DNA of 64,000 bases from CAVXHQ01 sp963761735 (lineage in GTDB: Bacteria > Pseudomonadota > Alphaproteobacteria > Rhodobacterales > Rhodobacteraceae): assembly GCA_963761735.1 (NCBI GenBank), contig CAVXHQ010000006.1, positions 62,001 through 126,000 on the forward strand, read 5' to 3'. Made by a program: the position numbers and the translations under genes. Below are positions 16,618 through 24,982 of the stretch, piece after piece (the first letter of the stretch is position 1; every line of letters begins with the position of its first letter). A model generated the notes under the pieces. That model saw only the letters and a list, made by a program, of their open reading frames with translations. It did not search any database and had not been told where the DNA came from.

Positions 16618-17337
16618 ACAAGCCAATGGCGCATGGGGTGTCTTCGGGGCCAAGCAAGTCATCCTTGGTCCCTTGGTCCCTTGGTCGGGATCGCCATAGG
16701 CTGGATCGGTGGCCAAGTTCTGATCTATGCGAAGGACTATGACCTGACCTCCGACGCCTACGAAGGGATCGGGGCGTTGGCCTTGGCTGGCGTATCCTAC
16801 CTGTTGGCGACACTAGTTGGCGGGAACGGGTTCATCTCGGCCTTTGTTGCGGGACTTGTCTTCGGGGCTGTTGTCGCGGGGCGGTGCAAATTCATCTATG
16901 AATTCGTCGAAGGCGAAGGCCAGATGCTCGCATGGTCCGCTTTCCTTCTTCTGGGTGCGGCATTGGTACCACAGGCCATCGCACGCCTGATATGGCCGAT
17001 GGTCGGGTTGACTATGGTCAGCCTGTTCATCGTGCGCCCCCTTGCCATCTGGATATCACTGATGGGCACGGACGCGTCGCCCCTCACCCGCATTTCCTTT
17101 GGGTGGTTCGGTCCGCGTGGGGTGGCCACAGCCTTGTTCGCGCTGCTGGTCGTCGACATGATCCCGCATGAATTGGGCGAACCGCTTCTGCATATCACGG
17201 TGAACACCGATTGGATCAGCGCTCTGTTCCACGGTGTGACAGCAGCCCCTGCTGCAAAATGGTATGGACGCAAGGTAACCCAGATGGGACCATGCCCGGA
17301 AACGCAACCCATTCACGACACTGCAACCCAAGCCTAA
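16618..17337 (+). pseudogene. cation:proton antiporter, C-terminal portion (truncated and frameshifted)
   Basis: The sequence reads WGVFGAKQVILGPLV, then after a frameshift VGIAIGWIGGQVLIYAKDY, GIGALALAGVSYLLATLVGGNGFISAFVAGLVFG and SFGWFGPRGVATALFALLV. These are transmembrane segments of the CPA1/NhaP group of Na+(K+)/H+ antiporters. The N-terminal half was removed by the IS3 insertion. An 8-bp unit CCTTGGTC is present three times in tandem (16663-16686); removing one copy restores the frame. The stop is 21 bases before the Rieske-GltS gene, so it was probably part of that operon. Confidence 0.78.
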
Positions 17338-17358
17338 CAACACATATCGAGGACAGCC

Positions 17359-18969
17359 ATGAACAAGACAGCCCTCTTAAAGACCAAAGACCTGGCCGAT
17401 CGAAAACCAGAATACGCGATCGTAGGCGAGGTCGATCTGGTGGTTGTCCGCTTTGACGGTGAAATTTCCGTCTTTTATGGTCGGTGTCTGCATCGCGGTG
17501 CGCTTATGTCGGATGGTCATGTGCGGGGCAACGACCTGATTTGCGGCGTTCATAACTGGGATTATCGGTTGGATAGCGGCGTATCGGCCTATGCCAACGA
17601 CGAAAAGCTCCCAAAGTTCAATTCATGGGTCGATGGTGACGATATTTGCGTGGACGCGGATGAGATCAACGCCTGGGGTTTTGCAAACCCGCAACCCTAC
17701 AACCGGGACTCTTATCTTGGGCTCTATGCCGACCCGAGCCACGGTATCGCCGAAGAGCCTTACAACGGCATGATCCAGAACTATGCCAAGAACGGTCTGT
17801 CAAAAACCGGCCACCACGGCATTGTGGAATCCATGGGCGTGTCCCGTACCGAATTGCCCGATTGGGACGATATCCAACTATTGACCGCGCAACTGGCCAA
17901 GCCACCGCTGTTGGATAACGACGCGGTCGGTACAGAAGTCATTATTGGGCCAAATGCGAAAAAGCCGCTGCGCCTGAAAATTCCACTTTTTGTCTCGGAT
18001 ATGAGTTTTGGGGCCTTGTCTGAATCCGCCAAGGTCGCTCTTGCGCGTGGGGCTGAAATGGCGGGCACGGGCATTTGTTCTGGCGAGGGCGGCATGTTAC
18101 CGGAAGAAAAGGCCGAAAATTCGCGATATTTCTACGAACTCGCCTCTGCCAGGTTTGGATTCGATTGGGACAAACTGAACAGCGTGCAGGCCTTCCATTT
18201 CAAAGGCGGCCAAGGGGCCAAGACAGGCACCGGCGGGCACTTGCCCGGTAACAAGGTCAAAGGCAAAATCGCCGAAGTCCGTGGCTTGGAAGAGGGAACG
18301 GATGCGATCTCTCCCTCGCGATTTCCCGAATGGACCGAAATCAGTCAGATCAAGGCATTCGCCGACGAAGTACGGGAACGCACTGGCGGCATCCCCATCG
18401 GCTACAAACTGTCGGCGCAACATATCGAAGCCGACATCGACGCGGCTATCGCGGTTGGCGTCGACTATATCATCCTTGATGGGCGTGGTGGCGGCACTGG
18501 CGCTGCCCCGATCATCTTCCGCGACAATATCTCGGTCCCCACGATCCCCGCCCTTGCTCGCGCACGGCGTCATCTGGACAAACTGGGGCGCAACGACATC
18601 TCGCTTGTCATCACCGGCGGCCTGCGTAAACCGGCAGACTTTATCAAGGCCATGGCGCTGGGCGCTGACGCCGTCGCGGTGTCAAATTCCGCGATGCAAG
18701 CCATCGGCTGCCTTGCCATGCGGGCCTGCCATACGAACAATTGCCCTGTCGGGATCGCGACCCAGAAACCACATCTGGTGAACCGCTTGATTGCGGAAAA
18801 TTCGGCCAGGCAACTCGCTAATTTCTTCAACGCCTCGGTAGAGTTGATGCAGGTCATGGCGCGCGCCTGCGGTCATGATCATGTGTCGAAGTTTGACCAT
18901 GATGATCTTACGACATGGAAGAAAGACATGGCCGAAATCTCTGGCGTCAACTTTGGGGGCGTCGCATGA
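17359..18969 (+). CDS. Rieske [2Fe-2S] domain fused to an FMN/[3Fe-4S] glutamate-synthase-type domain
   Basis: 536 residues. Residues about 1-105 form a Rieske-type domain with C43-L-H45 and C62-G-V-H65 ligands. Residues about 170-530 form the FMN-binding barrel of the GltB/GltS family: IPLFVSDMSFGALS, GICSGEGGMLPEE, KGGQGAKTGTGGHLPG, YIILDGRGGGTGAAP and VITGGLRKPADFIKAMALGADAV. C451-x5-C457-x4-C462 is the classical [3Fe-4S] motif. There is no glutaminase domain, so it is not a conventional glutamate synthase; the reaction is unknown. It starts an operon whose next gene overlaps by 4 bases (ATGA). Two more Rieske domains follow downstream. Confidence 0.92.
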   Translation: MNKTALLKTKDLADRKPEYAIVGEVDLVVVRFDGEISVFYGRCLHRGALMSDGHVRGNDLICGVHNWDYRLDSGVSAYANDEKLPKFNSWVDGDDICVDADEINAWGFANPQPYNRDSYLGLYADPSHGIAEEPYNGMIQNYAKNGLSKTGHHGIVESMGVSRTELPDWDDIQLLTAQLAKPPLLDNDAVGTEVIIGPNAKKPLRLKIPLFVSDMSFGALSESAKVALARGAEMAGTGICSGEGGMLPEEKAENSRYFYELASARFGFDWDKLNSVQAFHFKGGQGAKTGTGGHLPGNKVKGKIAEVRGLEEGTDAISPSRFPEWTEISQIKAFADEVRERTGGIPIGYKLSAQHIEADIDAAIAVGVDYIILDGRGGGTGAAPIIFRDNISVPTIPALARARRHLDKLGRNDISLVITGGLRKPADFIKAMALGADAVAVSNSAMQAIGCLAMRACHTNNCPVGIATQKPHLVNRLIAENSARQLANFFNASVELMQVMARACGHDHVSKFDHDDLTTWKKDMAEISGVNFGGVA

Positions 18970-19334
18970 ACCAGGCAGAGATCACCCTGTTGATCGTCAA
19001 GCTTTGGGGCGGCATTGGATTCTTGGTCGCCATTCCGTTCCTGACGTTCGGTATGGACAGGCTGGATGAGGATGCACGCGGGGCCTATGTGTTCCGGCCC
19101 TTGCTTGTCCCCGGTATCTTACTGATTTGGCCACTTGTCTTGTGGCGCTGGTACGTCCTGGCGACTGGCAAGGAAGAATGGTCGCTCCGCTACCTTCCGC
19201 CCCGCAAGTCCCATCAGTATTTTGCCCTGATCATGCCCATCGCCATCGTGATTATTATCGTCGTAGGCCTGTCCGTTCGCCAAACATGGCCCGCAGACAT
19301 TGCGCCCGTCCAATTGTCGGAGCCCGCGCAATGA
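18966..19334 (+). CDS. small integral membrane protein of the Rieske operon
   Basis: 122 residues from the ATGA overlap with the preceding gene. Three hydrophobic segments are visible: about residues 5-27, 43-62 (VFRPLLVPGILLIWPLVLWRW) and 83-103 (YFALIMPIAIVIIIVVGL). No known domain. It probably anchors or connects the redox proteins to the membrane; this is inferred from topology and strict translational coupling with both neighbours. Confidence 0.82.
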   Translation: MNQAEITLLIVKLWGGIGFLVAIPFLTFGMDRLDEDARGAYVFRPLLVPGILLIWPLVLWRWYVLATGKEEWSLRYLPPRKSHQYFALIMPIAIVIIIVVGLSVRQTWPADIAPVQLSEPAQ

Positions 19335-20387
19335 GCGTCAAATACATCCCCGTTCAATGGAACCGCAACAAATGGCTCTATGACTGGATCATGCTGGCCG
19401 GGGTGGCCTTGTTCCTTTGGACATTCCTGTTTGTCAGCCCTGAACTGCTCAGCCACGAATTCCCGATCAATCCGCAGGTGCATAACGCCCGCGCCTTCGG
19501 GGCCTGTGCCTTTATTATGCTGACGGTGATCTTATGCATCGGGCCGCTCGCCCGGATTGACCGACGTTTTTTGCCGCTTTTGTATAATCGCCGGCATTTC
19601 GGAGTGATGACCACATTCGTGGCGATCACCCATGCCAGTTATATCCTCAACTGGTATTTCGCTTTCTCGAGCTTCCGACAAATACGAGGCATTGCTTTTC
19701 GCCAATACCAGCTTTGGCCAATTGGCGGGTTTCCCGTTTGAAATCTTCGGCATCTTTGCCCTGATTTGCCTGTTGGTTCTGTCTGCGACCAGCCACGACT
19801 TCTGGATGAAATTCCTGACCCCGCCGATCTGGAAACGGATGCATACGTTGATCTATTTTGCCTATGTTGCCGTGGTCGCCCACGTCAGCCTTGGTATCCT
19901 GCAAGACCAGCAAAACCACACCTTCACGGCGATCTTCATAGGCGGTGCCTTCGCGGTTGCCGGGCTGCACGCCTATGCGGCTTTGCAGGACAGGCGCGGC
20001 GGCGATGAGGTTGGCACAGTCGTGGACGACTGGGTCGATATCTGCGATGCAGGCGACATCACCGAAGGCTTTGCCAAGATCAAAATCCTGCCGGGTGGTG
20101 ACCGGGTTGCCGTGTTCAGGCAAGACGGCAATCTCAGCGCCATTTCCAACGCCTGCGCCCACCAAAACGGGCCATTGGGCGAAGGGCGCGTGCTTGATTG
20201 CCTTGTGACCTGCCCTTGGCACGGTTTCCAATATGATGTGACCAACGGACGCTCACCCGCGCCCTTCACCGAGATGGTGCCGACCTACAATATTCGCCTG
20301 CAAGGGACCAATGTGCAGGTCCACCGCGAGGCCAATGCGCCCGGAACCTATGTCAAACCGGTGCCCACGCAGGAGACAACGATATGA
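19331..20387 (+). pseudogene. haem-reductase-like membrane domain fused to a Rieske domain (frameshifted)
   Basis: The ATG overlaps the previous stop. Frame 1 reads six-helix-type membrane sequence with PQVHNARAFGACAFIMLTVILCIGPLARI, NRRHFGVMTTFVAITHASYILNWYFAFS. At about 19670 one extra base shifts it, and the second frame continues ASDKYEALLFANTSFGQLAGFPFEIFGIFAL, MHTLIYFAYVAVVAHVSLG, then a Rieske domain with C-A-H and C-P-W-H ligands (20154-20223). Without the extra base the product is 351 residues. The His pattern resembles ferric-reductase/YedZ-type haem-binding membrane domains. It could be a true mutation or a sequence error. Confidence 0.82.
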
Positions 20388-21145
20388 GCGACAAGGCCCC
20401 CTTCTTTGTAGGCTACCTGCCCGTCCCCGGCGCCCTGCGCAAATTCCTGTTACTGGCGGCAACGCTGGTGGTGGCAATTTTTCTGTTCACCGGATTGCTG
20501 ATTGGCTCAACCCAAGACGAACCCGCCGCATCTGGGTTCCGTTTCGACTATGGCAGGCAGACTGTGACCGGCGTCATTGAATTAACGCCCTATCCGCTGC
20601 TGCGTGTCACCGAAGGCAACGATCTGATCATGCCCGGCAAAACGCTGATGTTGACCGGTGCCGGAAAATTCGGCGTCGATGACCGCGCGGTCGGGCTTGA
20701 AGGCCAATTAGCCACTGTTTCCGGGATCATCCTGCAAAGGGGCACCATCGACATGATGCAATTGCGGGCAGGACAGCAAGGCATACGCGCAGCTGAGGGC
20801 GTCGCACCCGAAATGGAAATCGAACCCTTGGGTCGATGGCAAGTCACAGGTGAAATCTCCGACGGAAAATGCTTGAACGGGGCCATGCGGCCCGGACGCG
20901 GATTGGCACACAAGGCCTGCGCCAACCTGTGCCTTCTAGGTGACGTTCCAGCCGTTTTCGTTTCGACCCAACCGATAGAAGGGTCCGATTTCATGCTGAT
21001 CACCGGACCAGACGGCACGCGCCTTCCCGACGCGGCCTATGACTACATCGGCCAATTTATCTCTCTGGAAGGTGACTTGGAACGGCGCGGCGACATGCTC
21101 GTACTCCGAATGGACGTCACGACAATGGAGCTGATCGACGGATGA
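20384..21145 (+). CDS. membrane-anchored protein with conserved Cys/His block, function unknown
   Basis: 253 residues, overlapping its neighbours by 4 bases on both sides. One transmembrane helix (about residues 20-42, LLLAATLVVAIFLFTGLLIG) is followed by a beta-rich extracytoplasmic region. A block near residues 161-185 (GKC163-LNGAMRPGRGLAHKAC-x3-C) has three Cys and a His that could bind metal or a haem. It has no domain name I can assign. Its place between the haem/Rieske membrane protein and the TPP enzyme makes it a likely structural or electron-carrying part of the same complex. Confidence 0.85.
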   Translation: MSDKAPFFVGYLPVPGALRKFLLLAATLVVAIFLFTGLLIGSTQDEPAASGFRFDYGRQTVTGVIELTPYPLLRVTEGNDLIMPGKTLMLTGAGKFGVDDRAVGLEGQLATVSGIILQRGTIDMMQLRAGQQGIRAAEGVAPEMEIEPLGRWQVTGEISDGKCLNGAMRPGRGLAHKACANLCLLGDVPAVFVSTQPIEGSDFMLITGPDGTRLPDAAYDYIGQFISLEGDLERRGDMLVLRMDVTTMELIDG

Positions 21146-21432
21146 AACGGATTGCACTTCTCGTCCTGATGGCCGTCTTGGGTATCATCATGCTGTACCT
21201 GTCGCGATTCTGGTTTCTCAACCTCTGGCCACGCTCTGGCCTGTTTGGCTGGCAAGAACTCCGGCCTGACGGCGGCCTGTTAGGGCGCTGGCTACGCGGC
21301 ACACCCCTTGCCCCATTTGAGCTGCTGATCTGGGCCTGCGGTGTGTTCTTGATCCTGACCTATCTGCAAAAATTCATCGACTTCATCCTGCCCGCCAAAA
21401 CACCAGAAGAGGACTCTGATAATGACAGCTGA
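21142..21432 (+). CDS. small two-helix membrane protein of the Rieske operon
   Basis: 96 residues from an ATGA overlap. Hydrophobic segments lie at about residues 4-22 and 56-80 (PFELLIWACGVFLILTYLQKFIDFIL). The tail is acidic (PEEDSDNDS), and its coding sequence overlaps the start of the TPP enzyme gene by 11 bases. No recognisable domain. Probably an accessory subunit holding the soluble enzymes at the membrane. Confidence 0.8.
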   Translation: MKRIALLVLMAVLGIIMLYLSRFWFLNLWPRSGLFGWQELRPDGGLLGRWLRGTPLAPFELLIWACGVFLILTYLQKFIDFILPAKTPEEDSDNDS

Positions 21433-23401
21433 GAACCTGGACTGGATTTCTGTCGGTCGTATCGAGGACCTACCAGAGGGGCGTGTCAAAACCGTCACCG
21501 CACGCACAAAATCGATCTGCCTTGTGCATTTCGACGGCCAATGGGCCGCTATGAACAACCATTGCCCACACCAAAAGGGGCCGCTGGGCGAAGGGTCCAT
21601 CGAAAAAGGGATCGACGACAAATGCTGGATCCGTTGCCCATGGCACGGCTGGGACTTTGACCCGCTGACAGGCAAGCCACCCGGCGGGCACGAGGACTCC
21701 GGCCAAGACATTTACCCGATCGACATCCGCGATGGCGAGATTTTCGTGGGGTTAGAGGTAGAACCACCACATACGCGTGACGTCTCTGACGTGATGGTGG
21801 AAACCATGACCAACTGGGGCGTGCAAACCGTCTTTGGCATGGTGGGCCACTCTAACCTTGGGCTGGCGGATGCAATCCGGCGGTCGGTTCAGGACAAGAA
21901 CCTCAAATACTACGGCATCCGGCATGAAGGGGTCGCGGCCTTCGCGGCCTCTGCCTATGGCAAGCTGACCGGTCAACCGGCGGCGTGCCTGACTATCGCA
22001 GGGCCCGGTGCCACGAACCTTCTGACCGGCATGTGGGATGCCAAGGTTGACCGTGCCCCTGTGCTGGCATTGACGGGGCAGGTGCAAACCCAAGTCTTCG
22101 GCCCCGGCGCGTTCCAGGACATCGATCTGAAATCCGCATTTGACGCTGTGTCGACGTTCTCGCAGCCGGTGCTTGCCACATCTAACCACGCTGAGCTGAT
22201 GTCGTTGGCATGCAAAAGCGCCATTGTCGAACAGAACGTGGCCCATCTTATCTTCCCCGACGATGTGCAGACAATCCCATCCGACAAACCCGCAGCATCG
22301 CCCGTTGGGCGCATGGGCGGCACCCGCGTTGTGCCCGCACAAGACGATATCGACGCGGCAGTAGCCCTGCTCAACAGCGCGAAACGCCCGATGATAGTTG
22401 TGGGTCACGGCGCTTACGGCGCACGCGACCAGATCATCGCGCTGGCCGAGAAAATCGGCGCGCCCGTCGTCACAACATTCAAGGCCAAAGGGCTGATACC
22501 CGATAGCCATCCACTTGGCGGCGGCGTCTTGGGCCGCTCCGGCACCCCCATAGCAAGCTGGTTCATGAACGAGGCGGACGTATTGGTCGCTTTCGGGGCC
22601 AGCTTTTCAAATCATACCGGCATCGCGTTGAAAGAGAACATCATTCAGGTCGATTATGACCGAATGCAACTGGGCAAGTTCCACGCCGTCAAAGTCCCCG
22701 TCTGGGGCGAGATCGGGGCGTTTTGCGAAGCGGCTGGTGACCAGATCAAACCCAACCCCGATGCGGTCGATCAACGGCCCGAAATGGCCGAACGCTGGGC
22801 GATATGGCGGGCCGAAAAACGACGCAGGCTGGCGGAGGAAAACGATGGCGGTATACATTCTTTTGCCGTCTTCGATGCGCTTGGTAAATTGGTGCCTGAC
22901 GACGCGATCTTTGCAGTCGATGTGGGCAACAACACCTATTCCTTCGGACGCTATCTGGAAACCAAGGGTAGCCAACGTGTGCTGATGTCTGGCTATCTGG
23001 GCTCCATCGGTTACGGCTTTCCAGCAGGGATCGGGGCATGGGCCGCAACACAGGACATCCCTGCACTCAAAGGACGCAAAGTCGTCTCAATCTCGGGCGA
23101 TGGTGGGTTCGGGCAATACCCGATGGACCTGACAACAGCCGTCAAATACGGCATGGACGTCACGCATATCCTTTTGCACAACGGCGAACTTGGGAAGATT
23201 TCCAAAGAACAACGGTCGGGTGAATGGCCGGTGTGGGAAACCGATTTACACAATCCATCGTTCGCAGCATTCGCAAAAATCTGCGGAGCGCATGGGCAAA
23301 AAGTTACCAACACCGAAGACATCGCCGTCGCCATCGCAAAGGCATTGGCAATAGAGGGACCAGCGCTTGTCGAAATCATGACGGACGCGGAACTGGTTTA
23401 A
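21422..23401 (+). CDS. Rieske [2Fe-2S] domain fused to a thiamine-diphosphate-dependent enzyme
   Basis: 659 residues. Residues about 8-110 are a Rieske domain with C48-P-H50 and C72-P-W-H75. From about residue 116 a complete acetolactate-synthase-like TPP enzyme follows. The Pyr domain carries the catalytic Glu (GIRHEGVAAFAASAYGK, E169) and GPGATNLLTGMWDA. The central domain contains RPMIVVGHGAYGARD. The PP domain carries GDGGFGQYPMDL...LLHNGELGK (GDG at about 560), the TPP/Mg binding motif. Family members decarboxylate 2-oxoacids. A Rieske cluster on such an enzyme suggests that electrons from the decarboxylated intermediate are passed out, but product and acceptor are unknown. Confidence 0.93.
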   Translation: MTAENLDWISVGRIEDLPEGRVKTVTARTKSICLVHFDGQWAAMNNHCPHQKGPLGEGSIEKGIDDKCWIRCPWHGWDFDPLTGKPPGGHEDSGQDIYPIDIRDGEIFVGLEVEPPHTRDVSDVMVETMTNWGVQTVFGMVGHSNLGLADAIRRSVQDKNLKYYGIRHEGVAAFAASAYGKLTGQPAACLTIAGPGATNLLTGMWDAKVDRAPVLALTGQVQTQVFGPGAFQDIDLKSAFDAVSTFSQPVLATSNHAELMSLACKSAIVEQNVAHLIFPDDVQTIPSDKPAASPVGRMGGTRVVPAQDDIDAAVALLNSAKRPMIVVGHGAYGARDQIIALAEKIGAPVVTTFKAKGLIPDSHPLGGGVLGRSGTPIASWFMNEADVLVAFGASFSNHTGIALKENIIQVDYDRMQLGKFHAVKVPVWGEIGAFCEAAGDQIKPNPDAVDQRPEMAERWAIWRAEKRRRLAEENDGGIHSFAVFDALGKLVPDDAIFAVDVGNNTYSFGRYLETKGSQRVLMSGYLGSIGYGFPAGIGAWAATQDIPALKGRKVVSISGDGGFGQYPMDLTTAVKYGMDVTHILLHNGELGKISKEQRSGEWPVWETDLHNPSFAAFAKICGAHGQKVTNTEDIAVAIAKALAIEGPALVEIMTDAELV

Positions 23402-23470
23402 GGATTGTCAGCGTGGCACTTTTTATCTGCGAGACTGGTATCGTTTGGCAAGTCCATGGCGGGTGGTGAT

Positions 23471-23670
23471 GAAGTGAGCACCTAAACTCCTCCAAATTTG
23501 TGTAGAGTCCGCCCAACAAAAGGACGGACAAATGAACACACGATTTACGAATGAACAGATCGTTGCGATGATCAAAGAACAGGAAGCTGGCGAGAAGACT
23601 GCTGATGTATGTCGAAGGCACGGGATCAGCTCAGCGACGTTCGTGACCGGGTTCAACGACAGCTTCGTCC
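23471..23670 (+). mobile_element. IS3-family 5' end fragment
   Basis: The terminal sequence beginning TGAAGTGAGCACCTAAACTC is followed by a short leader and the start of an OrfA gene, then cut at 23670 by IS6 copy C. It may be the other half of the IS3 whose 3' end lies at 16396-16617. Confidence 0.5.
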
Positions 23671-23696
23671 GGCGCTGTCAGACAAAACCAGCTTGA
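23532..23696 (+). pseudogene. IS3 OrfA N-terminal fragment
   Basis: 54 codons: MNTRFTNEQIVAMIKEQEAG...KTADVCRRHGISSATF is the helix-turn-helix beginning of an IS3 OrfA. After about residue 37 it loses similarity and runs into the IS6 left end, stopping at 23696. Confidence 0.6.
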
Positions 23697-24487
23697 GACG
23701 GGCAGGGCAGTTTCGTATCCTCGTCGGCTGACAAAACGCAGCCCATTTCGCTACTTCAAAGCCAGCCCGGAGGTGATCCGCCTGGCGGTGATGATGTACA
23801 TCCGGTTTCCTCTTTCGCCGCGGAATGTCGAAGATCTTTTGCATGAGCGCGGGATTGATGTCAGCCACGAAACCGTGCGGTTTTGGTGGAACCGGTTTGG
23901 CCCGATGTTCGCGGCGGATATCTGCAAATGGCGTGTCGATCTGTTGCGCACATGCCGCCGCTGGCGTTGGCATCTCGATGAGGTTTTCGTCAGGATAAAT
24001 GGAAAGCAACATTACCTTTGGCGTGCCGTCGACCACGAAGGTGAAGTCCTCGAAAGCTACGTGACCAAGACACGCGATCGTAAAGCGGCGTTGAAATTTC
24101 TAAGGAAATCAATGCGTCGTCATGGTCGCCCAGAAACGATTGTGACGGATCGATTGCGGTCAAACGGGGCAGCGCTGAAAGACCTCGGCCGTGGCGATGA
24201 TCGTGAGATGGGAAGGTGGCTCAATAACCGATCCGAGAATTCCCATCAGCCGTTTCGGCGGCGCGAAAGGGCGATGCTACGTTTTCGGCAGATGCGATGT
24301 TTGCAGAAGTTCGCATCGGTTAACGCCTCCTTCCACAATCATTTCAACCACGAACGCACCCTCACGAGCCGACCGCACTTCAAGGAAGCACGAACCGTCG
24401 CTCTTGCCGAGTGGCGTCAGCTCGGTGCGACCTGAAGGCCGGGGCACCTGCTATAAAGAGACGAGTGCGCATTCGTCTGACAGCACC
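23671..24487 (+). mobile_element. IS6-family insertion sequence, copy C (best preserved)
   Basis: 817 bp with left end GGCGCTGTCAGACAAAACC and right end (reverse complement) GGTGCTGTCAGACGAATGC. The flanking 8 bases differ (CTTCGTCC and GCCATGAC), so no target duplication remains, consistent with recombination between copies. Confidence 0.85.
23728..24435 (+). CDS. IS6-family DDE transposase (uninterrupted)
   Basis: 235 codons. The homologous start in copy B is ATG; here it is CTG (23728), with GTG at 23773 as a fallback. An N-terminal zinc-finger-less helix region (PEVIRLAVMMYIRFPLSPRNVEDLLHERG) is followed by the DDE core: HLDEVFVRINGK, IVTDRLRSNG and RRRERAMLRFR. It ends AALAEWRQLGAT, the normal family end. 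It could transpose by replicative cointegrate formation if translated; the weak start codon may lower activity. Confidence 0.87.
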   Translation: MTKRSPFRYFKASPEVIRLAVMMYIRFPLSPRNVEDLLHERGIDVSHETVRFWWNRFGPMFAADICKWRVDLLRTCRRWRWHLDEVFVRINGKQHYLWRAVDHEGEVLESYVTKTRDRKAALKFLRKSMRRHGRPETIVTDRLRSNGAALKDLGRGDDREMGRWLNNRSENSHQPFRRRERAMLRFRQMRCLQKFASVNASFHNHFNHERTLTSRPHFKEARTVALAEWRQLGAT

Positions 24488-24533
24488 GCCATGACTATGC
24501 CCGTGCGTCCGGTCGAAAGGAAGGCCGGTTCAA

Positions 24534-24612
24534 CGGGATTAACCGCGTCGATGATCTGCTGCCTTGGAAAACTGCATCACAGGGGCGGTCAGGCCGGACG
24601 TGTTACGGTCAA
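24534..24612 (+). mobile_element. IS66 right-end remnant
   Basis: The bases encode INRVDDLLPWK, then GGGGCGGTCAGGCCGGACGTG. This is a decayed version of the tnpC end and right terminal repeat seen at 59320-59383. Nothing else of the element is present on its left, where IS6 copy C ends. Confidence 0.55.
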
Positions 24613-24982
24613 TGTCACATGTCTGACACAGGAGAAATCTGCCGCTATCCAAACACGGCGGACCTCGCGAGCCGTCGTCCATCTCCTAGACAAAAAATGG
24701 GAAAAGCAAAGAAACAGTATGAATCTCAAAAAAACCAACGATTCTTTGTAACGATCTGACGATGCACGCGTCTGAGTAAGAGTTCGGGGACCTGTCCAAT
24801 AACATCCACTAGAAATATGGATATGGCCAGTAGCGTCATAAACATCAGCATTCCAATGCGAAAAGGTGCGGCATCGATATGTATCCAGACGTTTTTCTAG
24901 TAGCGCCCGAACTGCGAATGGTGGGCTCGACCCACAATGGTTCCGCCGTAGGTCGGCCAAGCTTCGAGGCAATGAAAACAAG
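24613..24982. other. upstream region of the EB_dh/RquA cluster
   Basis: No convincing gene on either strand. A promoter for the following operon must lie here, but no clear -35/-10 pair or regulator site was identified. An antisense frame runs across it without recognisable motifs. Confidence 0.4.

Noticed and set aside
24191..24751. A 186-codon frame downstream of IS6 copy C
   Set aside because: It starts out of frame within the transposase and ends in low-complexity sequence; no motif.
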